A stretch of DNA of 54,903 nucleotides from Bacteroides sp. (GCA_014801585.1 JAAVDX010000016.1:1-54903); one strand, 5' to 3'; numbered from the stretch's first letter, positions 44,470 through 54,903 are shown. Program-made: numbers and translations. Notes: generated from the sequence alone by a model not told the origin.

Positions 44470-45999
44470 ATGAAAGCATTAATAAGCGTATCAGATAAGC
44501 GTGGTATCGTAGAATTTGCCACAGCTCTCAATAATCTCGGCTGGGAAATCATTGCTACAGGAGGCACAATGAAAACTCTCCGTGAGGCAGGCCGGCCGAT
44601 CATCAACATCAGCGATGTCACTGGGTTTCCGGAAATCTGCGACGGTCGCGTGAAGACACTTCATCCGAAGGTACACGGTGGTCTGCTCGGCCGCCGCGAC
44701 CTTCCTGATCACATGGCACAGCTCAAGGAGAATGATATCGAGACTATCGACATGGTCTGCGTCAACCTTTATCCCTTCGAGGCTACGATCGCCAAGGAAG
44801 GTGTGACGATGGAAGATGCAGTGGAGAATATTGACATAGGCGGTCCGTCAATGCTGCGCTCAGCTGCGAAGAATTTCCGTGATGTGACCGTGGTATGCGA
44901 TCCGGATGATTACGAAAAGGTACTTGAGGAGATCCACGAACTCGGTAATACTACCCCGGAGACACGCCTTCAGCTCTCGGCAAAGGCTTATACCCACACG
45001 GCAGAATACGATTCACATATCGCAACCTACATGCGCCGTCAGGCCGGACTTGAAGAGAAACTTTTCCTCAACTTCGACATAGTGCAGAGCCTGCGCTACG
45101 GTGAGAATCCCCATCAGAAGGCAGCTTTCTACCGCGCAGATAAGGAAGTGCCCTATTCAGTGGCATTTGCACGTCAGCTGGGTGGTAAGGAACTCTCTTA
45201 TAATAATATCCAAGATGCCAACGCGGCTCTCAACATCGTGCGCGAGTTTGAAGAACCGTTCTGTGTAGGCCTGAAACACATGAACCCATGCGGCGCAGCC
45301 GTGGGGCACGACCTCAAAGAGGCATGGCTTCACGCTTACGAGGCGGATAAAGTCAGCATCTATGGTGGCATCGTAGCTATGAACCGTCCGCTTACAGCTG
45401 AGGTAGCGGCTCTCATGAAACCGATCTTCCTCGAGATCGTAATGGCGCCGGAGTTTACTCCCGAAGCACTTGAGGTGCTCGCATCGAAGAAGAATCTGCG
45501 CCTGCTCGAGGTGAAGATGGACAATTCAAAGACAGCATCCAAGCAGTATGTAGGTGTCAACGGCGGTCTGCTCGTGCAGGATGCCGACGTTGAGATCAAA
45601 CCGGTAGAGGCTTCCATGTGTGTCACAGAGCGCAAGCCCACCGAGAAGGAACTTAAGGATATGGACTTCGGCTGGAAGATCGTGAAACACGTGAAATCCA
45701 ATGCTATCTGCGTGGTGAAGAATGGTATGACACTCGGAGTGGGTGCAGGTCAGATGAACCGCGTAGGTTCTGCCGAAATTGCACTTCGGGAAGCCCGCGA
45801 TGCCGGAGTCAAGGAGGGTCTTGTATTGGCTTCCGACGGTTTCCTTCCATTTGACGACACAGTGGAACTGGCTTCGCGCTTCGGAGTGACTGCCATCGTA
45901 CAGCCCGGTGGTTCGATCCGCGATGAAGACGCTATCAAGAAGGCCAACGAAAAAGGCATTACGATGCTCTTCACCGGCATGCGCCATTTCAAACATTAA
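44470..45999 (+). CDS. purH: Bifunctional AICAR transformylase / IMP cyclohydrolase
   Basis: Carries out the last two steps to IMP. The N-terminal MGS-like cyclohydrolase domain shows ALISVSDKRGIVEFA, IATGGTMKTLREAG and RVKTLHPKVHGGLLGRR. The C-terminal transformylase shows LRYGENPHQKAAFY, GLKHMNPCGAAVG, VGAGQMNRVGSAEIAL and LASDGFLPFDD, and ends in FTGMRHFKH. The 509-residue length is normal. It uses 10-formyl-tetrahydrofolate, which FolD, encoded two genes downstream, helps to supply. It lies 9 bp after purM and 46 bp before purD. Confidence 0.97.
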   Translation: MKALISVSDKRGIVEFATALNNLGWEIIATGGTMKTLREAGRPIINISDVTGFPEICDGRVKTLHPKVHGGLLGRRDLPDHMAQLKENDIETIDMVCVNLYPFEATIAKEGVTMEDAVENIDIGGPSMLRSAAKNFRDVTVVCDPDDYEKVLEEIHELGNTTPETRLQLSAKAYTHTAEYDSHIATYMRRQAGLEEKLFLNFDIVQSLRYGENPHQKAAFYRADKEVPYSVAFARQLGGKELSYNNIQDANAALNIVREFEEPFCVGLKHMNPCGAAVGHDLKEAWLHAYEADKVSIYGGIVAMNRPLTAEVAALMKPIFLEIVMAPEFTPEALEVLASKKNLRLLEVKMDNSKTASKQYVGVNGGLLVQDADVEIKPVEASMCVTERKPTEKELKDMDFGWKIVKHVKSNAICVVKNGMTLGVGAGQMNRVGSAEIALREARDAGVKEGLVLASDGFLPFDDTVELASRFGVTAIVQPGGSIRDEDAIKKANEKGITMLFTGMRHFKH

Positions 46000-46045
46000 T
46001 TGTCTATCCCCTCTATATTAAATTCTCTCCTCATATCTATATAGT

Positions 46046-47308
46046 ATGGCTAAAGATAAGAAAGTATTGGTAGTAGGTAGCGGCGGTCGCGAACATGCGA
46101 TCGTCGACGCCCTCTCCCGTTCGGAAAGAGTGGAGAAAATCTACTGCGCACCGGGCAATGCAGGCATCGCCCTGCAGGCAGAATGTGTCGACATAAAGGC
46201 CGACGACGTGAAGGGATTGACAGAATTTGCCAAGACCAACGGTATCGACCTTACTGTAGTAGGTCCGGAAGTGGCACTTGCCGCCGGCATCGCCGACGAA
46301 TTCCAGAAGTCCGACCTTAAAATTTTCGGTCCGACTCAGAAAGCTGCCCGCATAGAGAGTAGCAAGGAGTTTGCGAAGAAGATCATGGAGAAATATCATA
46401 TCCCCACAGGATCTTACCGCACCTTCACCGATTTCAACGAAGCACTTGACTACGTAAAAGAAGGTCCGCTCCCGACAGTCATCAAGTATGACGGGCTGGC
46501 AGCCGGCAAGGGAGTTGTCGTGGCACTCACATATGAAGAGGCCGAAATGGCTTTGAGCGATATGCTACTCGACGCATCATTCGGCGAAGGGAAAGTGATA
46601 ATCGAGGAATTCCTTGAGGGTCCGGAATTCTCCTTCATGTGTGTCGTAAGCGGAGAAAGAGTATATCCTCTCGCTATCGCTCAGGACCACAAACGAGCAT
46701 TCGACGGCGACAAGGGGCCGAACACCGGGGGCATGGGAGCCTACTCACCAGTGCCGTTCATTTCAGAAGAGGTGCGCGATGAAGCCCTTATCAAAGTGAT
46801 GATTCCCGCAGCCAAAGGCCTTGTGAAGGAGGGTTGTCCCTTCGTCGGAGTACTCTATGGCGGACTGATTCTGACGAATCAGGGTCCGAAGGTAATCGAG
46901 TTCAATGCCCGCTTCGGAGATCCCGAAACTGAGGTTGTACTCCCTCGCCTCGAATCAGATATCTACGACCTCTTTGAGGCAGCCGTAGAAGGATGGGACT
47001 GCGCAACCAGATGGAATCCGGAGGCTTGTCTCGGTATAGTACTTGCTTCGGAGGGCTATCCCGGCAGCTACGTCAAAGGGTCTGAAATCAAGGGTTTGGA
47101 AAAGACCGAAGGTCATGTCTATCATATGGGTACACGCCTTGATGAGGATGGCAAACTGCTTACGGCAGGAGGCCGCGTACTGATGGTGACCGGTATGGGT
47201 CATGACCTTCAGGCAGCCCACAAAGCAGCTCTGAAGAATGTGGAAGCTATCGAATGTCCGACACTTTTCCATAGAAGCGACATCGGACATCAGGCACTCA
47301 AAAACTAA
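46046..47308 (+). CDS. purD: GAR synthetase PurD
   Basis: Joins phosphoribosylamine and glycine with ATP, the second pathway step. ATP-grasp protein of 420 residues: VVGSGGREHAI at the start (about 7-17), VVGPEVALAAGIAD, FGPTQKAARIESSKEFAKK, KYDGLAAGKGVVVA (about 147-160) and ARFGDPETEVVLPRL with metal ligands. All are standard. It sits between purH and folD; the 71 bp after it hold a 10-bp inverted repeat. Confidence 0.97.
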   Translation: MAKDKKVLVVGSGGREHAIVDALSRSERVEKIYCAPGNAGIALQAECVDIKADDVKGLTEFAKTNGIDLTVVGPEVALAAGIADEFQKSDLKIFGPTQKAARIESSKEFAKKIMEKYHIPTGSYRTFTDFNEALDYVKEGPLPTVIKYDGLAAGKGVVVALTYEEAEMALSDMLLDASFGEGKVIIEEFLEGPEFSFMCVVSGERVYPLAIAQDHKRAFDGDKGPNTGGMGAYSPVPFISEEVRDEALIKVMIPAAKGLVKEGCPFVGVLYGGLILTNQGPKVIEFNARFGDPETEVVLPRLESDIYDLFEAAVEGWDCATRWNPEACLGIVLASEGYPGSYVKGSEIKGLEKTEGHVYHMGTRLDEDGKLLTAGGRVLMVTGMGHDLQAAHKAALKNVEAIECPTLFHRSDIGHQALKN

Positions 47309-47324
47309 ATCAATGAAAAAGCGT

Positions 47325-47357
47325 CCTATCGAAACCGATTCATTCGATTTCGATAGG
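47325..47357 (+). repeat. Inverted repeat between purD and folD
   Basis: CCTATCGAAA (47325-47334) and its exact complement (47348-47357) enclose a 13-nt loop. No T-tract follows, so full termination is unlikely; it may stabilise the upstream mRNA or mark a processing point. Confidence 0.5.
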
Positions 47358-47379
47358 CCACTTAAATTTCTATAGGTAA

Positions 47380-48231
47380 ATGATAATCAGCGGTAAAGAA
47401 TTAGCAAAAGAGGTAAAAGAGAATATCGCCCGCAAGGTTGCAAGTTATAAGATTGAATATGGACGCGAACCAAATCTCTGCGTAATTCTCGTAGGTGACG
47501 ATCCGGCATCGGCCGGATATGTCCGCTCGAAAGGGAAGGCGGCTGAGGCCGTAGGATTCTCTCACACAGAGATCAATCTCCCGGCCGACATAACAGAGCA
47601 TCAGCTCATCGACCGGATCAAAGAACTCAACGACGACGACAGTGTTGACGGTATCCTCGTGCAGTTGCCTCTGCCGAAACATATCCGCAAACACCGTATC
47701 ATAGAAGCGATCGATCCCAACAAGGATGTCGACGGCTTCCATGCCAAGAATGTCGATGCCCTCTGGCATCGTATTCCCGGTATCCGCGCCTGCACACCGA
47801 AAGGGATTATCAAGCTTCTCGACAAGGCGGGAGTGGAAATCGCCGGCAAGCATGCAGTAGTGATCGGACGTTCGAACATAGTCGGATTCCCGGTAGCAAA
47901 ACTCCTTCTTGACCGCAATGCCACCGTCACCATCGCACATTCCCACACAGAGGATTTGGGCCAGATCACTCGTCAGGCCGATATATTGGTAGTGGCGATC
48001 GGTCAGCCGAAACTCATCAAGGGCGATATGGTGAAAGAGGGAGCGGCAGTCATTGACGTCGGAATCTCACGCGATCCGGAGACCGGTAAGATCTGCGGCG
48101 ACGTAGACTTCGACGAAGTCGAACCCAAGGCCGGAGTGATAACCCCGGTACCGGGTGGTGTAGGTCCGATGACCATCGCATGCCTGATGGAGAACACCCT
48201 CGACTGCTACACCCGCAAAATGCAGTGGTAA
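47380..48231 (+). CDS. folD: Bifunctional methylene-THF dehydrogenase / methenyl-THF cyclohydrolase
   Basis: Converts 5,10-methylene-THF to 10-formyl-THF, the one-carbon donor used by PurH. At 283 residues it shows GDDPASAGYVRSKGKAAEAVG with the catalytic Tyr-x3-Lys pair, VDGILVQLPLPKHI, DVDGFHAKN, the dinucleotide-binding VVIGRSNIVGFPVAKLL and the C-terminal PVPGGVGPMTIACLMENT. Finding it inside the purine cluster makes metabolic sense because folate charging limits PurH. It lies 71 bp after purD and 34 bp before purB. Confidence 0.97.
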   Translation: MIISGKELAKEVKENIARKVASYKIEYGREPNLCVILVGDDPASAGYVRSKGKAAEAVGFSHTEINLPADITEHQLIDRIKELNDDDSVDGILVQLPLPKHIRKHRIIEAIDPNKDVDGFHAKNVDALWHRIPGIRACTPKGIIKLLDKAGVEIAGKHAVVIGRSNIVGFPVAKLLLDRNATVTIAHSHTEDLGQITRQADILVVAIGQPKLIKGDMVKEGAAVIDVGISRDPETGKICGDVDFDEVEPKAGVITPVPGGVGPMTIACLMENTLDCYTRKMQW

Positions 48232-48265
48232 TGCCGCAAGGCGCTTTAAACAACAATAACACGTT

Positions 48266-49561
48266 ATGATCGAAAGATATGGAAGAGACGTCATGCGCGA
48301 CGTCTGGACTGAAGAAAATAAATTCCGCGCATACCTCAAGGTAGAACTCCTCTCAGCAGAAGCATGGAGAGAATTAGGTGTTGTGCCCCCGGAGGATATC
48401 GAAAAACTTTGGGCGAACGCTACTTTTAACATCGACCGCATCAAGGAGATCGAACTCCAGACGCGCCATGACATCGTAGCCTTCACGCGCACGGTGTCGG
48501 AATCGCTCGGTGACGAACGCAAGTGGGTTCACTACGGTCTGACATCTACCGATGTGGTAGACACAGCCAACGGCTACCTCTTCACACAGGCCAACGCCAT
48601 CATCCGCGACGACCTGAAACGCTTCGAAGAGATGCTTAAGAAACAGGCTCTCCGCTTCAAATACACTCCTTGCATCGGACGTACACACGGCATTCATGCC
48701 GACATCACATCGTTTGGCCTTAAGTGGGTGCTCTGGCTTGAAGAGATGCGTCGCAATATCAAACGCTTCGACGAAGCGGCACGCGGCGTAGAAGTCGGTA
48801 AGATTTCCGGTGCAGTCGGTAACTTCGCCAACATTCCTCCCTTCGTACAAGACTACGTCTGCGAACACCTCGGCATTGAGAGCTCAAAGGTTTCGACTCA
48901 GGTGATTCAGCGCGACCGCCACGCATATTATATGGCCACTATCGCCCTCATCGGAGCGTCACTCGAACAGATGGCCCTGGAGGTCCGCAATCTTCAGCGT
49001 ACCGAGGTGCATGAGGTAGAAGAATCCTTCGGCAAGGGACAGAAGGGTTCGAGCGCAATGCCCCACAAGCGCAATCCGGTGTCGAGCGAGAACATTTGCG
49101 GCTGCGCCCGCGTGCTCCGCGGCTATATGGCCACAGCATACGAGAACGTTGCCCTCTGGCACGAGCGCGACATCTCTCACTCCGCCACTGAGCGAATCAT
49201 CATGCCCGACGCCACTATCCTTCTCGACTACATGCTCAACCGCATGATGGGCATCCTGGAGAACTTAGTGGTGTTTGAAGAGCGCATGAAGCAGAACATC
49301 TATATGACCAACGGCGTAATCTTTGCTCAGCGCGTCATGAACGCACTTATCGACAAGGGATTCGTTCGTGAAAAGGCTTACGACACTGTGCAGCCTATCG
49401 CAATGCGTGCAATGGCCGAAGGTGCGGCTTATCAGGATCTTCTCCGTCAGGACCCCACAGTCAGCAGCATGCTGACCGATGAGGAACTCGAGAACTGCTT
49501 TACGCTCGACTATTACATGAAGAACGTCGACCATATCTATAAGCGTAACGGCCTTGAGTAA
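48266..49561 (+). CDS. purB: Adenylosuccinate lyase
   Basis: Releases fumarate from SAICAR (to AICAR) and from adenylosuccinate (to AMP), so it serves both the main path and the AMP branch. The 431-residue protein has VWTEENKFRAYLKVE at the start, HYGLTSTDVVDTANG and GRTHGIHADITSFG with the catalytic His, and the superfamily signature GSSAMPHKRNPVSSENI (about 258-274) on the mobile loop. It is the short form seen in Bacillus and Thermotoga rather than the E. coli form. It is followed by purA after 49 bp. Confidence 0.97.
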   Translation: MIERYGRDVMRDVWTEENKFRAYLKVELLSAEAWRELGVVPPEDIEKLWANATFNIDRIKEIELQTRHDIVAFTRTVSESLGDERKWVHYGLTSTDVVDTANGYLFTQANAIIRDDLKRFEEMLKKQALRFKYTPCIGRTHGIHADITSFGLKWVLWLEEMRRNIKRFDEAARGVEVGKISGAVGNFANIPPFVQDYVCEHLGIESSKVSTQVIQRDRHAYYMATIALIGASLEQMALEVRNLQRTEVHEVEESFGKGQKGSSAMPHKRNPVSSENICGCARVLRGYMATAYENVALWHERDISHSATERIIMPDATILLDYMLNRMMGILENLVVFEERMKQNIYMTNGVIFAQRVMNALIDKGFVREKAYDTVQPIAMRAMAEGAAYQDLLRQDPTVSSMLTDEELENCFTLDYYMKNVDHIYKRNGLE

Positions 49562-49610
49562 GGCTCATTTCCTCAACAACAGCTAACAATCTAATTAACA
49601 CCAAAATAAA

Positions 49611-50906
49611 ATGTCCGAACGTTTAGTCGTAATTGGCTCCCAATGGGGCGACGAAGGTAAGGGTAAAATCACCGATTACTTCGCTTGCCGTGCCGACATG
49701 GTCGTGCGCTATCAGGGGGGCAACAACGCCGGTCACACTGTGGCCTTCGACGGCAACAAATATTCTCTCCAGAGCATTCCCTCGGGTGTGTTCAATCCCA
49801 AGACGGTCAATGTGATGGCCAACGGTATGGTGGTCAATCCGGAGTCGGTGGTTGCCGAACTTCAGAAACTCCACGATCGTGGAATCACTGATTATCAGCT
49901 CTTCATTTCTGACCGTGCGGCTATGGTAATGCCCTGGCACGCTGATCTTGACGGTGCCTACGAGGCCAAGAAGGGTTCGGCGCTTATCGGCACGACAAAG
50001 AAGGGTATCGGCCCCACTTACAGCGATAAGTATGCCCGCACAGGTCTGCGCATCGGCGACCTCCTCGAACCGGAATATTTCGCCGAGCGTCTTCGCGCCG
50101 CTATCGACGTGAAGAATATGGAACTCCGTATGCTCGGCCTTAAGGAATATGATTTCCAAGAGGTCTACGACCGCTATATGGAATTGGCCAAGATTATCGG
50201 TCCGATGATCACGGATACATCCGCTCTCATCAATTCCTACATCAAGATGCCCGACAAGAAGATTCTCTTTGAGGGCGCTCAGGGAATGATGCTCTGCTGC
50301 GACCATGGCACGTATCCTTTCGTCACTTCATCCAGCCCCTCTTCAGCAGGTGTATGCGTAGGCGCAGGCGTCGCTCCGAAATGGGTCGACAACGTGCTTG
50401 GCGTAGCCAAATCTTACTGCACCCGCGTAGGTGAAGGCCCCTTCCCCACCGAGCTCTTCGACGAACGCGCACATGAAATCCGTGAGCGTGGACATGAGTA
50501 TGGCACAGTCACCGGTCGTCCGCGCCGTGTGGGTTGGTTTGACGCTGTTGTGGCTCGCTACACAGGTCAGCTCGCAGGCATCGACTACTGGGCTCTCATG
50601 CTCTTCGACGTACTGTCGGGTCTTGACAAGGTAATGATCTGCACCGGCTACGAACTCGATGGCGAAATAATCACCGCTCCTCCATCCACAATTTCCCGCC
50701 TTGCCCGCTGCAAGCCTGTACTGATCGAGATGGAAGGGTGGAAAGAGGATATCACCAAAGCCAAGACAATCGAGGAACTCCCCGAAGCCGCCAAGGCATA
50801 TATCCGCAAGATCGAAGAACTGACAGGTATCCCCGTGGGTATCGTCTCAGTAGGACCGGATCGCACACAAACAATCACAATCGCCGAGAAACTTCGCGAA
50901 TTCTGA
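49611..50906 (+). CDS. purA: Adenylosuccinate synthetase
   Basis: First step from IMP to AMP, with GTP and aspartate. The 431-residue protein has GSQWGDEGKGKITDYFA (about 9-25, catalytic Asp and P-loop-like Lys), QGGNNAGHTV with the catalytic His, GTTKKGIGPTYSDKYAR, EGAQGMMLCCDHGTYPFVTSSS and TVTGRPRRVGWFD. All are standard. It follows purB, its partner in AMP synthesis. The 109-bp gap to guaB is AT-rich with an imperfect inverted repeat around 50943-50980, but no TAnnTTTG promoter. Confidence 0.97.
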   Translation: MSERLVVIGSQWGDEGKGKITDYFACRADMVVRYQGGNNAGHTVAFDGNKYSLQSIPSGVFNPKTVNVMANGMVVNPESVVAELQKLHDRGITDYQLFISDRAAMVMPWHADLDGAYEAKKGSALIGTTKKGIGPTYSDKYARTGLRIGDLLEPEYFAERLRAAIDVKNMELRMLGLKEYDFQEVYDRYMELAKIIGPMITDTSALINSYIKMPDKKILFEGAQGMMLCCDHGTYPFVTSSSPSSAGVCVGAGVAPKWVDNVLGVAKSYCTRVGEGPFPTELFDERAHEIRERGHEYGTVTGRPRRVGWFDAVVARYTGQLAGIDYWALMLFDVLSGLDKVMICTGYELDGEIITAPPSTISRLARCKPVLIEMEGWKEDITKAKTIEELPEAAKAYIRKIEELTGIPVGIVSVGPDRTQTITIAEKLREF

Positions 50907-50991
50907 TTCTCATCGCTCTCTCCTCATATCCCTTAATAACGAGTAACTCCTTAAAAGAAAATATATCTAATTTTCAAGAGTTGCTTGATAA

Positions 50992-52482
<1,491 letters not shown>

Positions 52483-52495
52483 GTAAATTCTCTGT

Positions 52496-52538
52496 GAGGA
52501 GATTCCCCGGATGCTGATGAATTCGGGGAAACCTCCTC
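52496..52538 (+). promoter_or_regulatory. Hairpin in the guaB-guaA gap
   Basis: GAGGAG and CCCCG on the left arm (52496-52509) pair with CGGGG and CTCCTC on the right (52524-52538), with a small internal bulge and a loop of about 14 nt. It ends 19 bp before the guaA start and is followed by an AT-rich stretch with TTTT. It may act as a partial terminator or mRNA stabiliser that sets the guaA level; nothing identifies a ligand. Confidence 0.45.
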
Positions 52539-52557
52539 CCTCCATATTTTACACTAC

Positions 52558-54084
52558 ATGGAAAAAATTCTAATTCTGGATTTCGGCAGCCAGTACACTC
52601 AGCTGATCGCACGCCGCGTGCGCGAGCTGAACGTCTACTGCGAAATTCATCCTTACAATAAGGCGCCGGAGATCGATGCCGACGTGAAGGGGGTAATCCT
52701 TTCCGGTAGTCCCTGCTCCGTGCGCGACGACGACGCTCCGCGTCCCGACCTCTCCGCGTTCAAGGGGAAACTTCCTCTGCTTGGAGTGTGCTACGGCGCT
52801 CAGTTGCTCGCCATAGAAGGTGGCGGCGAAGTAGAAGGTGCTCCCTCACGCGAGTATGGCCGCGCCATGCTGACTGTGGTTGCTCCGGAAGATCCTCTGA
52901 TGGAAGGTCTCCCCTCGCCGACTCAGGTATGGATGTCGCATGGCGACACTATCACCAATATCCCCGCCAATTACGAGGTGATTGGTTCGACGGACAATGT
53001 CCGCGTGGCAGCTTATCATATCGGTGGGGAGATGACGTGGGGTATTCAGTTCCATCCGGAAGTATTCCACTCCACGGATGGTCCGCGTCTGCTCGAAAAC
53101 TTCGTAATGAAAATCTGCGGATGCTCCGGCACATGGAGCCCGGCTTCTTTCATCGATTCCACTGTGGAGGAGCTACGCAAGAAACTTGGCGACGACAAGG
53201 TAATTCTCGGACTCTCGGGCGGTGTGGATTCCACTGTGGCTGCCGTATTGCTCAATAAGGCTATCGGCCATAACCTGCAGTGTATCTTCGTCAACAACGG
53301 TCTGCTCCGCGCCAATGAGTTTGAGGATGTACTTGCTCAGTATAAGGGTATGGGGCTTAACGTAGTAGGCGTAGACGCATCGGAACGCTTCTACGCAGAT
53401 CTTGCAGGGGTGACTGATCCTGAACAGAAGCGCAAAGTTATCGGCCGCGACTTCATCGAAGTCTTCAACGAGGAAGCTCAGAAATTTGAGGGCGCGAAAT
53501 GGCTTGCACAGGGCACTATCTATCCCGACGTGATTGAGTCGGTATCCGTGAAGGGTCCGTCGGCAACCATCAAGTCTCACCACAACGTAGGAGGTCTGCC
53601 TGAGAAGATGCATCTGAGTATCGTCGAACCGCTGCGCCTGCTCTTTAAGGATGAAGTGCGCCGTGTGGGCAAGGCTCTCGGCATCGATCAGGCGCTCCTC
53701 GGACGCCATCCTTTCCCGGGTCCGGGTCTTGGCATCCGTATTCTCGGAGAGGTGACAGCCGATAAGGTAAAAGTGCTTCAGCAGGCCGATAAGATCTTCA
53801 TCGACAATCTGCGTGAAGCCGGTCTTTACGATCAGGTATGGCAGGCGGGAGTCATGTTGCTCCCCGTGCAGAGCGTAGGTGTAATGGGCGACGAACGCAC
53901 CTACGAGCGTTGCTGCGCACTGCGAGCGGTAGTTTCTACCGATGGCATGACGGCCGACTGGGTGCATCTGCCATATGAATTCCTTGCCAAGGTGAGCAAC
54001 GAGATTATCAACAAGGTACGCGGCATCAATCGCGTAGTCTACGACATCTCCTCAAAACCGCCGGCAACTATCGAGTGGGAATAA
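52558..54084 (+). CDS. guaA: GMP synthase (glutamine-hydrolysing)
   Basis: Aminates XMP to GMP. The 508-residue single chain has an N-terminal class I glutaminase (about 1-190) with nucleophile C78 in [10 protein letters not shown] and QFHPEVFHS, then the ATP pyrophosphatase domain with the PP-loop [15 protein letters not shown] (about 217-231), [11 protein letters not shown], and a C-terminal dimerisation domain with [13 protein letters not shown] and the ending KPPATIEWE. It is the last gene of the cluster, 40 bp before a strong terminator. Confidence 0.97.
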   Translation: MEKILILDFGSQYTQLIARRVRELNVYCEIHPYNKAPEIDADVKGVILSGSPCSVRDDDAPRPDLSAFKGKLPLLGVCYGAQLLAIEGGGEVEGAPSREYGRAMLTVVAPEDPLMEGLPSPTQVWMSHGDTITNIPANYEVIGSTDNVRVAAYHIGGEMTWGIQFHPEVFHSTDGPRLLENFVMKICGCSGTWSPASFIDSTVEELRKKLGDDKVILGLSGGVDSTVAAVLLNKAIGHNLQCIFVNNGLLRANEFEDVLAQYKGMGLNVVGVDASERFYADLAGVTDPEQKRKVIGRDFIEVFNEEAQKFEGAKWLAQGTIYPDVIESVSVKGPSATIKSHHNVGGLPEKMHLSIVEPLRLLFKDEVRRVGKALGIDQALLGRHPFPGPGLGIRILGEVTADKVKVLQQADKIFIDNLREAGLYDQVWQAGVMLLPVQSVGVMGDERTYERCCALRAVVSTDGMTADWVHLPYEFLAKVSNEIINKVRGINRVVYDISSKPPATIEWE

Positions 54085-54123
54085 TCATCCCCCACACAAC
54101 CGGATAATCAAGAAACATAGCTG

Positions 54124-54174
54124 AAAGTTGCTCTTAGAATTAAGAATTTCATTAATTTTAAGAGCAACTTTTTT
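54124..54174 (+). terminator. Terminator of the purine cluster
   Basis: A 13-bp perfect stem (54124-54136 with 54159-54171), continued by a further seven pairs including one wobble to an 8-nt loop (54144-54151), leads into six T (54169-54174). It is 40 bp after guaA and is the first canonical terminator seen since the one before purE, which supports one long purine transcript. Confidence 0.92.
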
Positions 54175-54429
54175 CTTCCGATACTTATATACGTATAATT
54201 ATATATAGTCAGCATACGAGCGAGACCGTATGCTGACATTACATCAGAGAATAACAAATCTCGTACGAAGCACAACTAAGCGTCCTCTGTGTCATCGTGA
54301 GCGCAAGCCCCACTTCCGATAAAGACTCAGCGAGGCCTCTGCACCTCTGCGTGAGATCCCCCCTCTGGCCCGTAAAAATGTAGGGTGTGATCGCCACGCG
54401 TTATTCACTACTTGATACACTACTTGCGG
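54175..54429. other. Non-coding stretch between guaA terminator and the small minus gene
   Basis: No convincing gene is seen. It starts with an AT-rich TA-repeat stretch (54185-54207), then a perfect inverted repeat (listed separately), then a block (about 54280-54362) with repeated CTCTG...GTGAG phrases, at 54284-54301 and again at 54338-54355. I saw no tRNA cloverleaf. Confidence 0.5.
54208..54237. repeat. Perfect 11-bp inverted repeat
   Basis: GTCAGCATACG (54208-54218) and its exact complement (54227-54237) enclose an 8-nt loop. No T-run follows on either strand. It may be a second, minus-strand terminator for the small HExxH gene, or a mobile-repeat remnant. Confidence 0.5.
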
Positions 54430-54741
54430 TCAGCGCCACATGGCATATTTACGGCGTCGGAGAAGGTAGGAAGGGTCGGACTCATGCAGATAAGCTTCGC
54501 GTTCGAATGAGATCTGACGGTAGGCATTCCCTCTCTTCGTCAATCGGTAGAGCCATTCCATCACGTAGAGGATATAGAAGAATATATAACCCAACTCCTT
54601 CATCTGTGCAGTGTGGATTTTCTCATGATTCATCACACGCTTCGGCAAGACCCTCCTCTCCCCTCTGACAAACAATATGCCAAAGAGATTTATGGCAACA
54701 AAACCCTTGAAGGGTATAATTCGATTAAATACAATCTTCAT
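54430..54741 (-). CDS. Small HExxH protein of unknown function
   Basis: Protein of 103 residues, started at the ATG at 54741 (MKIVFNRIIPFKGF) because the only longer option uses TTG. It has an N-terminal hydrophobic stretch (FVAINLFGILFV, 14-25), then NHEKIHTAQ with an HExxH motif (39-43), a second hydrophobic helix (GYIFFYILYVMEWLY, 51-65) and ISFEREAY (78-84) with two acidic residues. The HExxH plus downstream Glu layout recalls zinc metallopeptidases of the minigluzincin type, but activity is unproven. I recall similar small proteins as conserved hypotheticals in Bacteroidetes. It is oriented against the purine cluster. Confidence 0.7.
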   Translation of the reverse strand: MKIVFNRIIPFKGFVAINLFGILFVRGERRVLPKRVMNHEKIHTAQMKELGYIFFYILYVMEWLYRLTKRGNAYRQISFEREAYLHESDPSYLLRRRKYAMWR

Positions 54742-54819
54742 CCTGTGATACTCTCGATTTATCTTTATAGTCAATATCAAACCGGAATAGTGATTTCGAA
54801 GAGTGCCTCCACAGCTGAA

Positions 54820-54903
54820 TCAGATACTTGCAAAGAGGGTCACGAGTAATGGCACGCATAGTTCAAGCACCACTCCATGCATTATGGCGATAGGGAGCAT
54901 CGC
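54820..54903 (-). CDS. C-terminal fragment of an unidentified membrane protein
   Basis: The minus strand is open from the window edge for 27 codons to a TGA at 54820-54822. The peptide (MLPIAIMHGVVLELC then VPLLVTLFASI) is strongly hydrophobic, like the last membrane helix of a transporter or enzyme. The short length makes this tentative; it could be a chance frame. The gap of 78 bp to the small HExxH gene would allow an operon. Confidence 0.35.
   Translation of the reverse strand, partial: AMLPIAIMHGVVLELCVPLLVTLFASI

Noticed and set aside
54240-54429. tRNA or other known RNA in the gap after guaA
   Set aside because: No cloverleaf, anticodon arm or T-loop pattern could be drawn.
54742-54780. 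Longer N-terminus (13 residues, TTG start) for the small HExxH protein
   Set aside because: The ATG at 54741 gives a natural hydrophobic start; the extension is polar and needs a rare start codon.

Overview
The window reads as chromosome of a gut-type Bacteroidales bacterium. The signs are a SusC/SusD pair beside a hybrid two-component regulator, promoters of the Bacteroidetes TTTG-N20-TAnnTTTG form, A-rich leaders instead of Shine-Dalgarno sites, and secreted enzymes with a short C-terminal sorting-like tail. Muribaculaceae is my best guess for the family, from the style of the proteins only; no rRNA or other marker gene confirms it.

Left part (1-8.7 kb): the end of purT, a secreted GH13 amylase with two tandem starch-binding modules, then a three-gene RND metal-efflux operon (His-rich lipoprotein adaptor, CzcA-type pump, TolC-type channel). 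From 8.8 to 23.4 kb lies an exopolysaccharide locus in two converging operons. The plus arm holds UDP-glucose dehydrogenase, a Wzy-like polymerase, a Wzx-like flippase, ManC and a GH18 protein. The minus arm is a seven-gene, mostly overlapping operon with GT4, an FrhB-like iron-sulfur protein, a pyruvyl transferase, GT4, GT26, GT4 and GT2. The arms meet at a perfect 18-bp hairpin.

From 23.4 to 37.9 kb is a fructan utilisation locus: fructokinase, MFS permease and GH32 fructanase (minus), an HTCS regulator with a periplasmic sugar-binding domain (plus), and SusD and SusC (minus). A secreted NodB/deacetylase-like protein diverges from susC. The two divergent intergenic regions carry the same 26-bp box at nearly the same distance from all four promoters, so the regulator probably controls the whole set, including the deacetylase-like gene and itself.

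From 38.0 to 54.2 kb: a probable free-standing structured RNA with its own promoter and terminator, then eleven co-directional purine genes purE-purL-purC-purM-purH-purD-folD-purB-purA-guaB-guaA ending at a strong terminator. With purT they cover most steps from phosphoribosylamine to AMP and GMP; purF is not in the window. The right edge has a small HExxH protein and the tail of an unidentified membrane protein, both on the minus strand.

Most interesting: the mirrored operator architecture of the fructan locus, which pulls in an uncharacterised secreted enzyme; the structured RNA before purE, possibly 6S-like; and two promoters that abut start codons, suggesting leaderless mRNAs.
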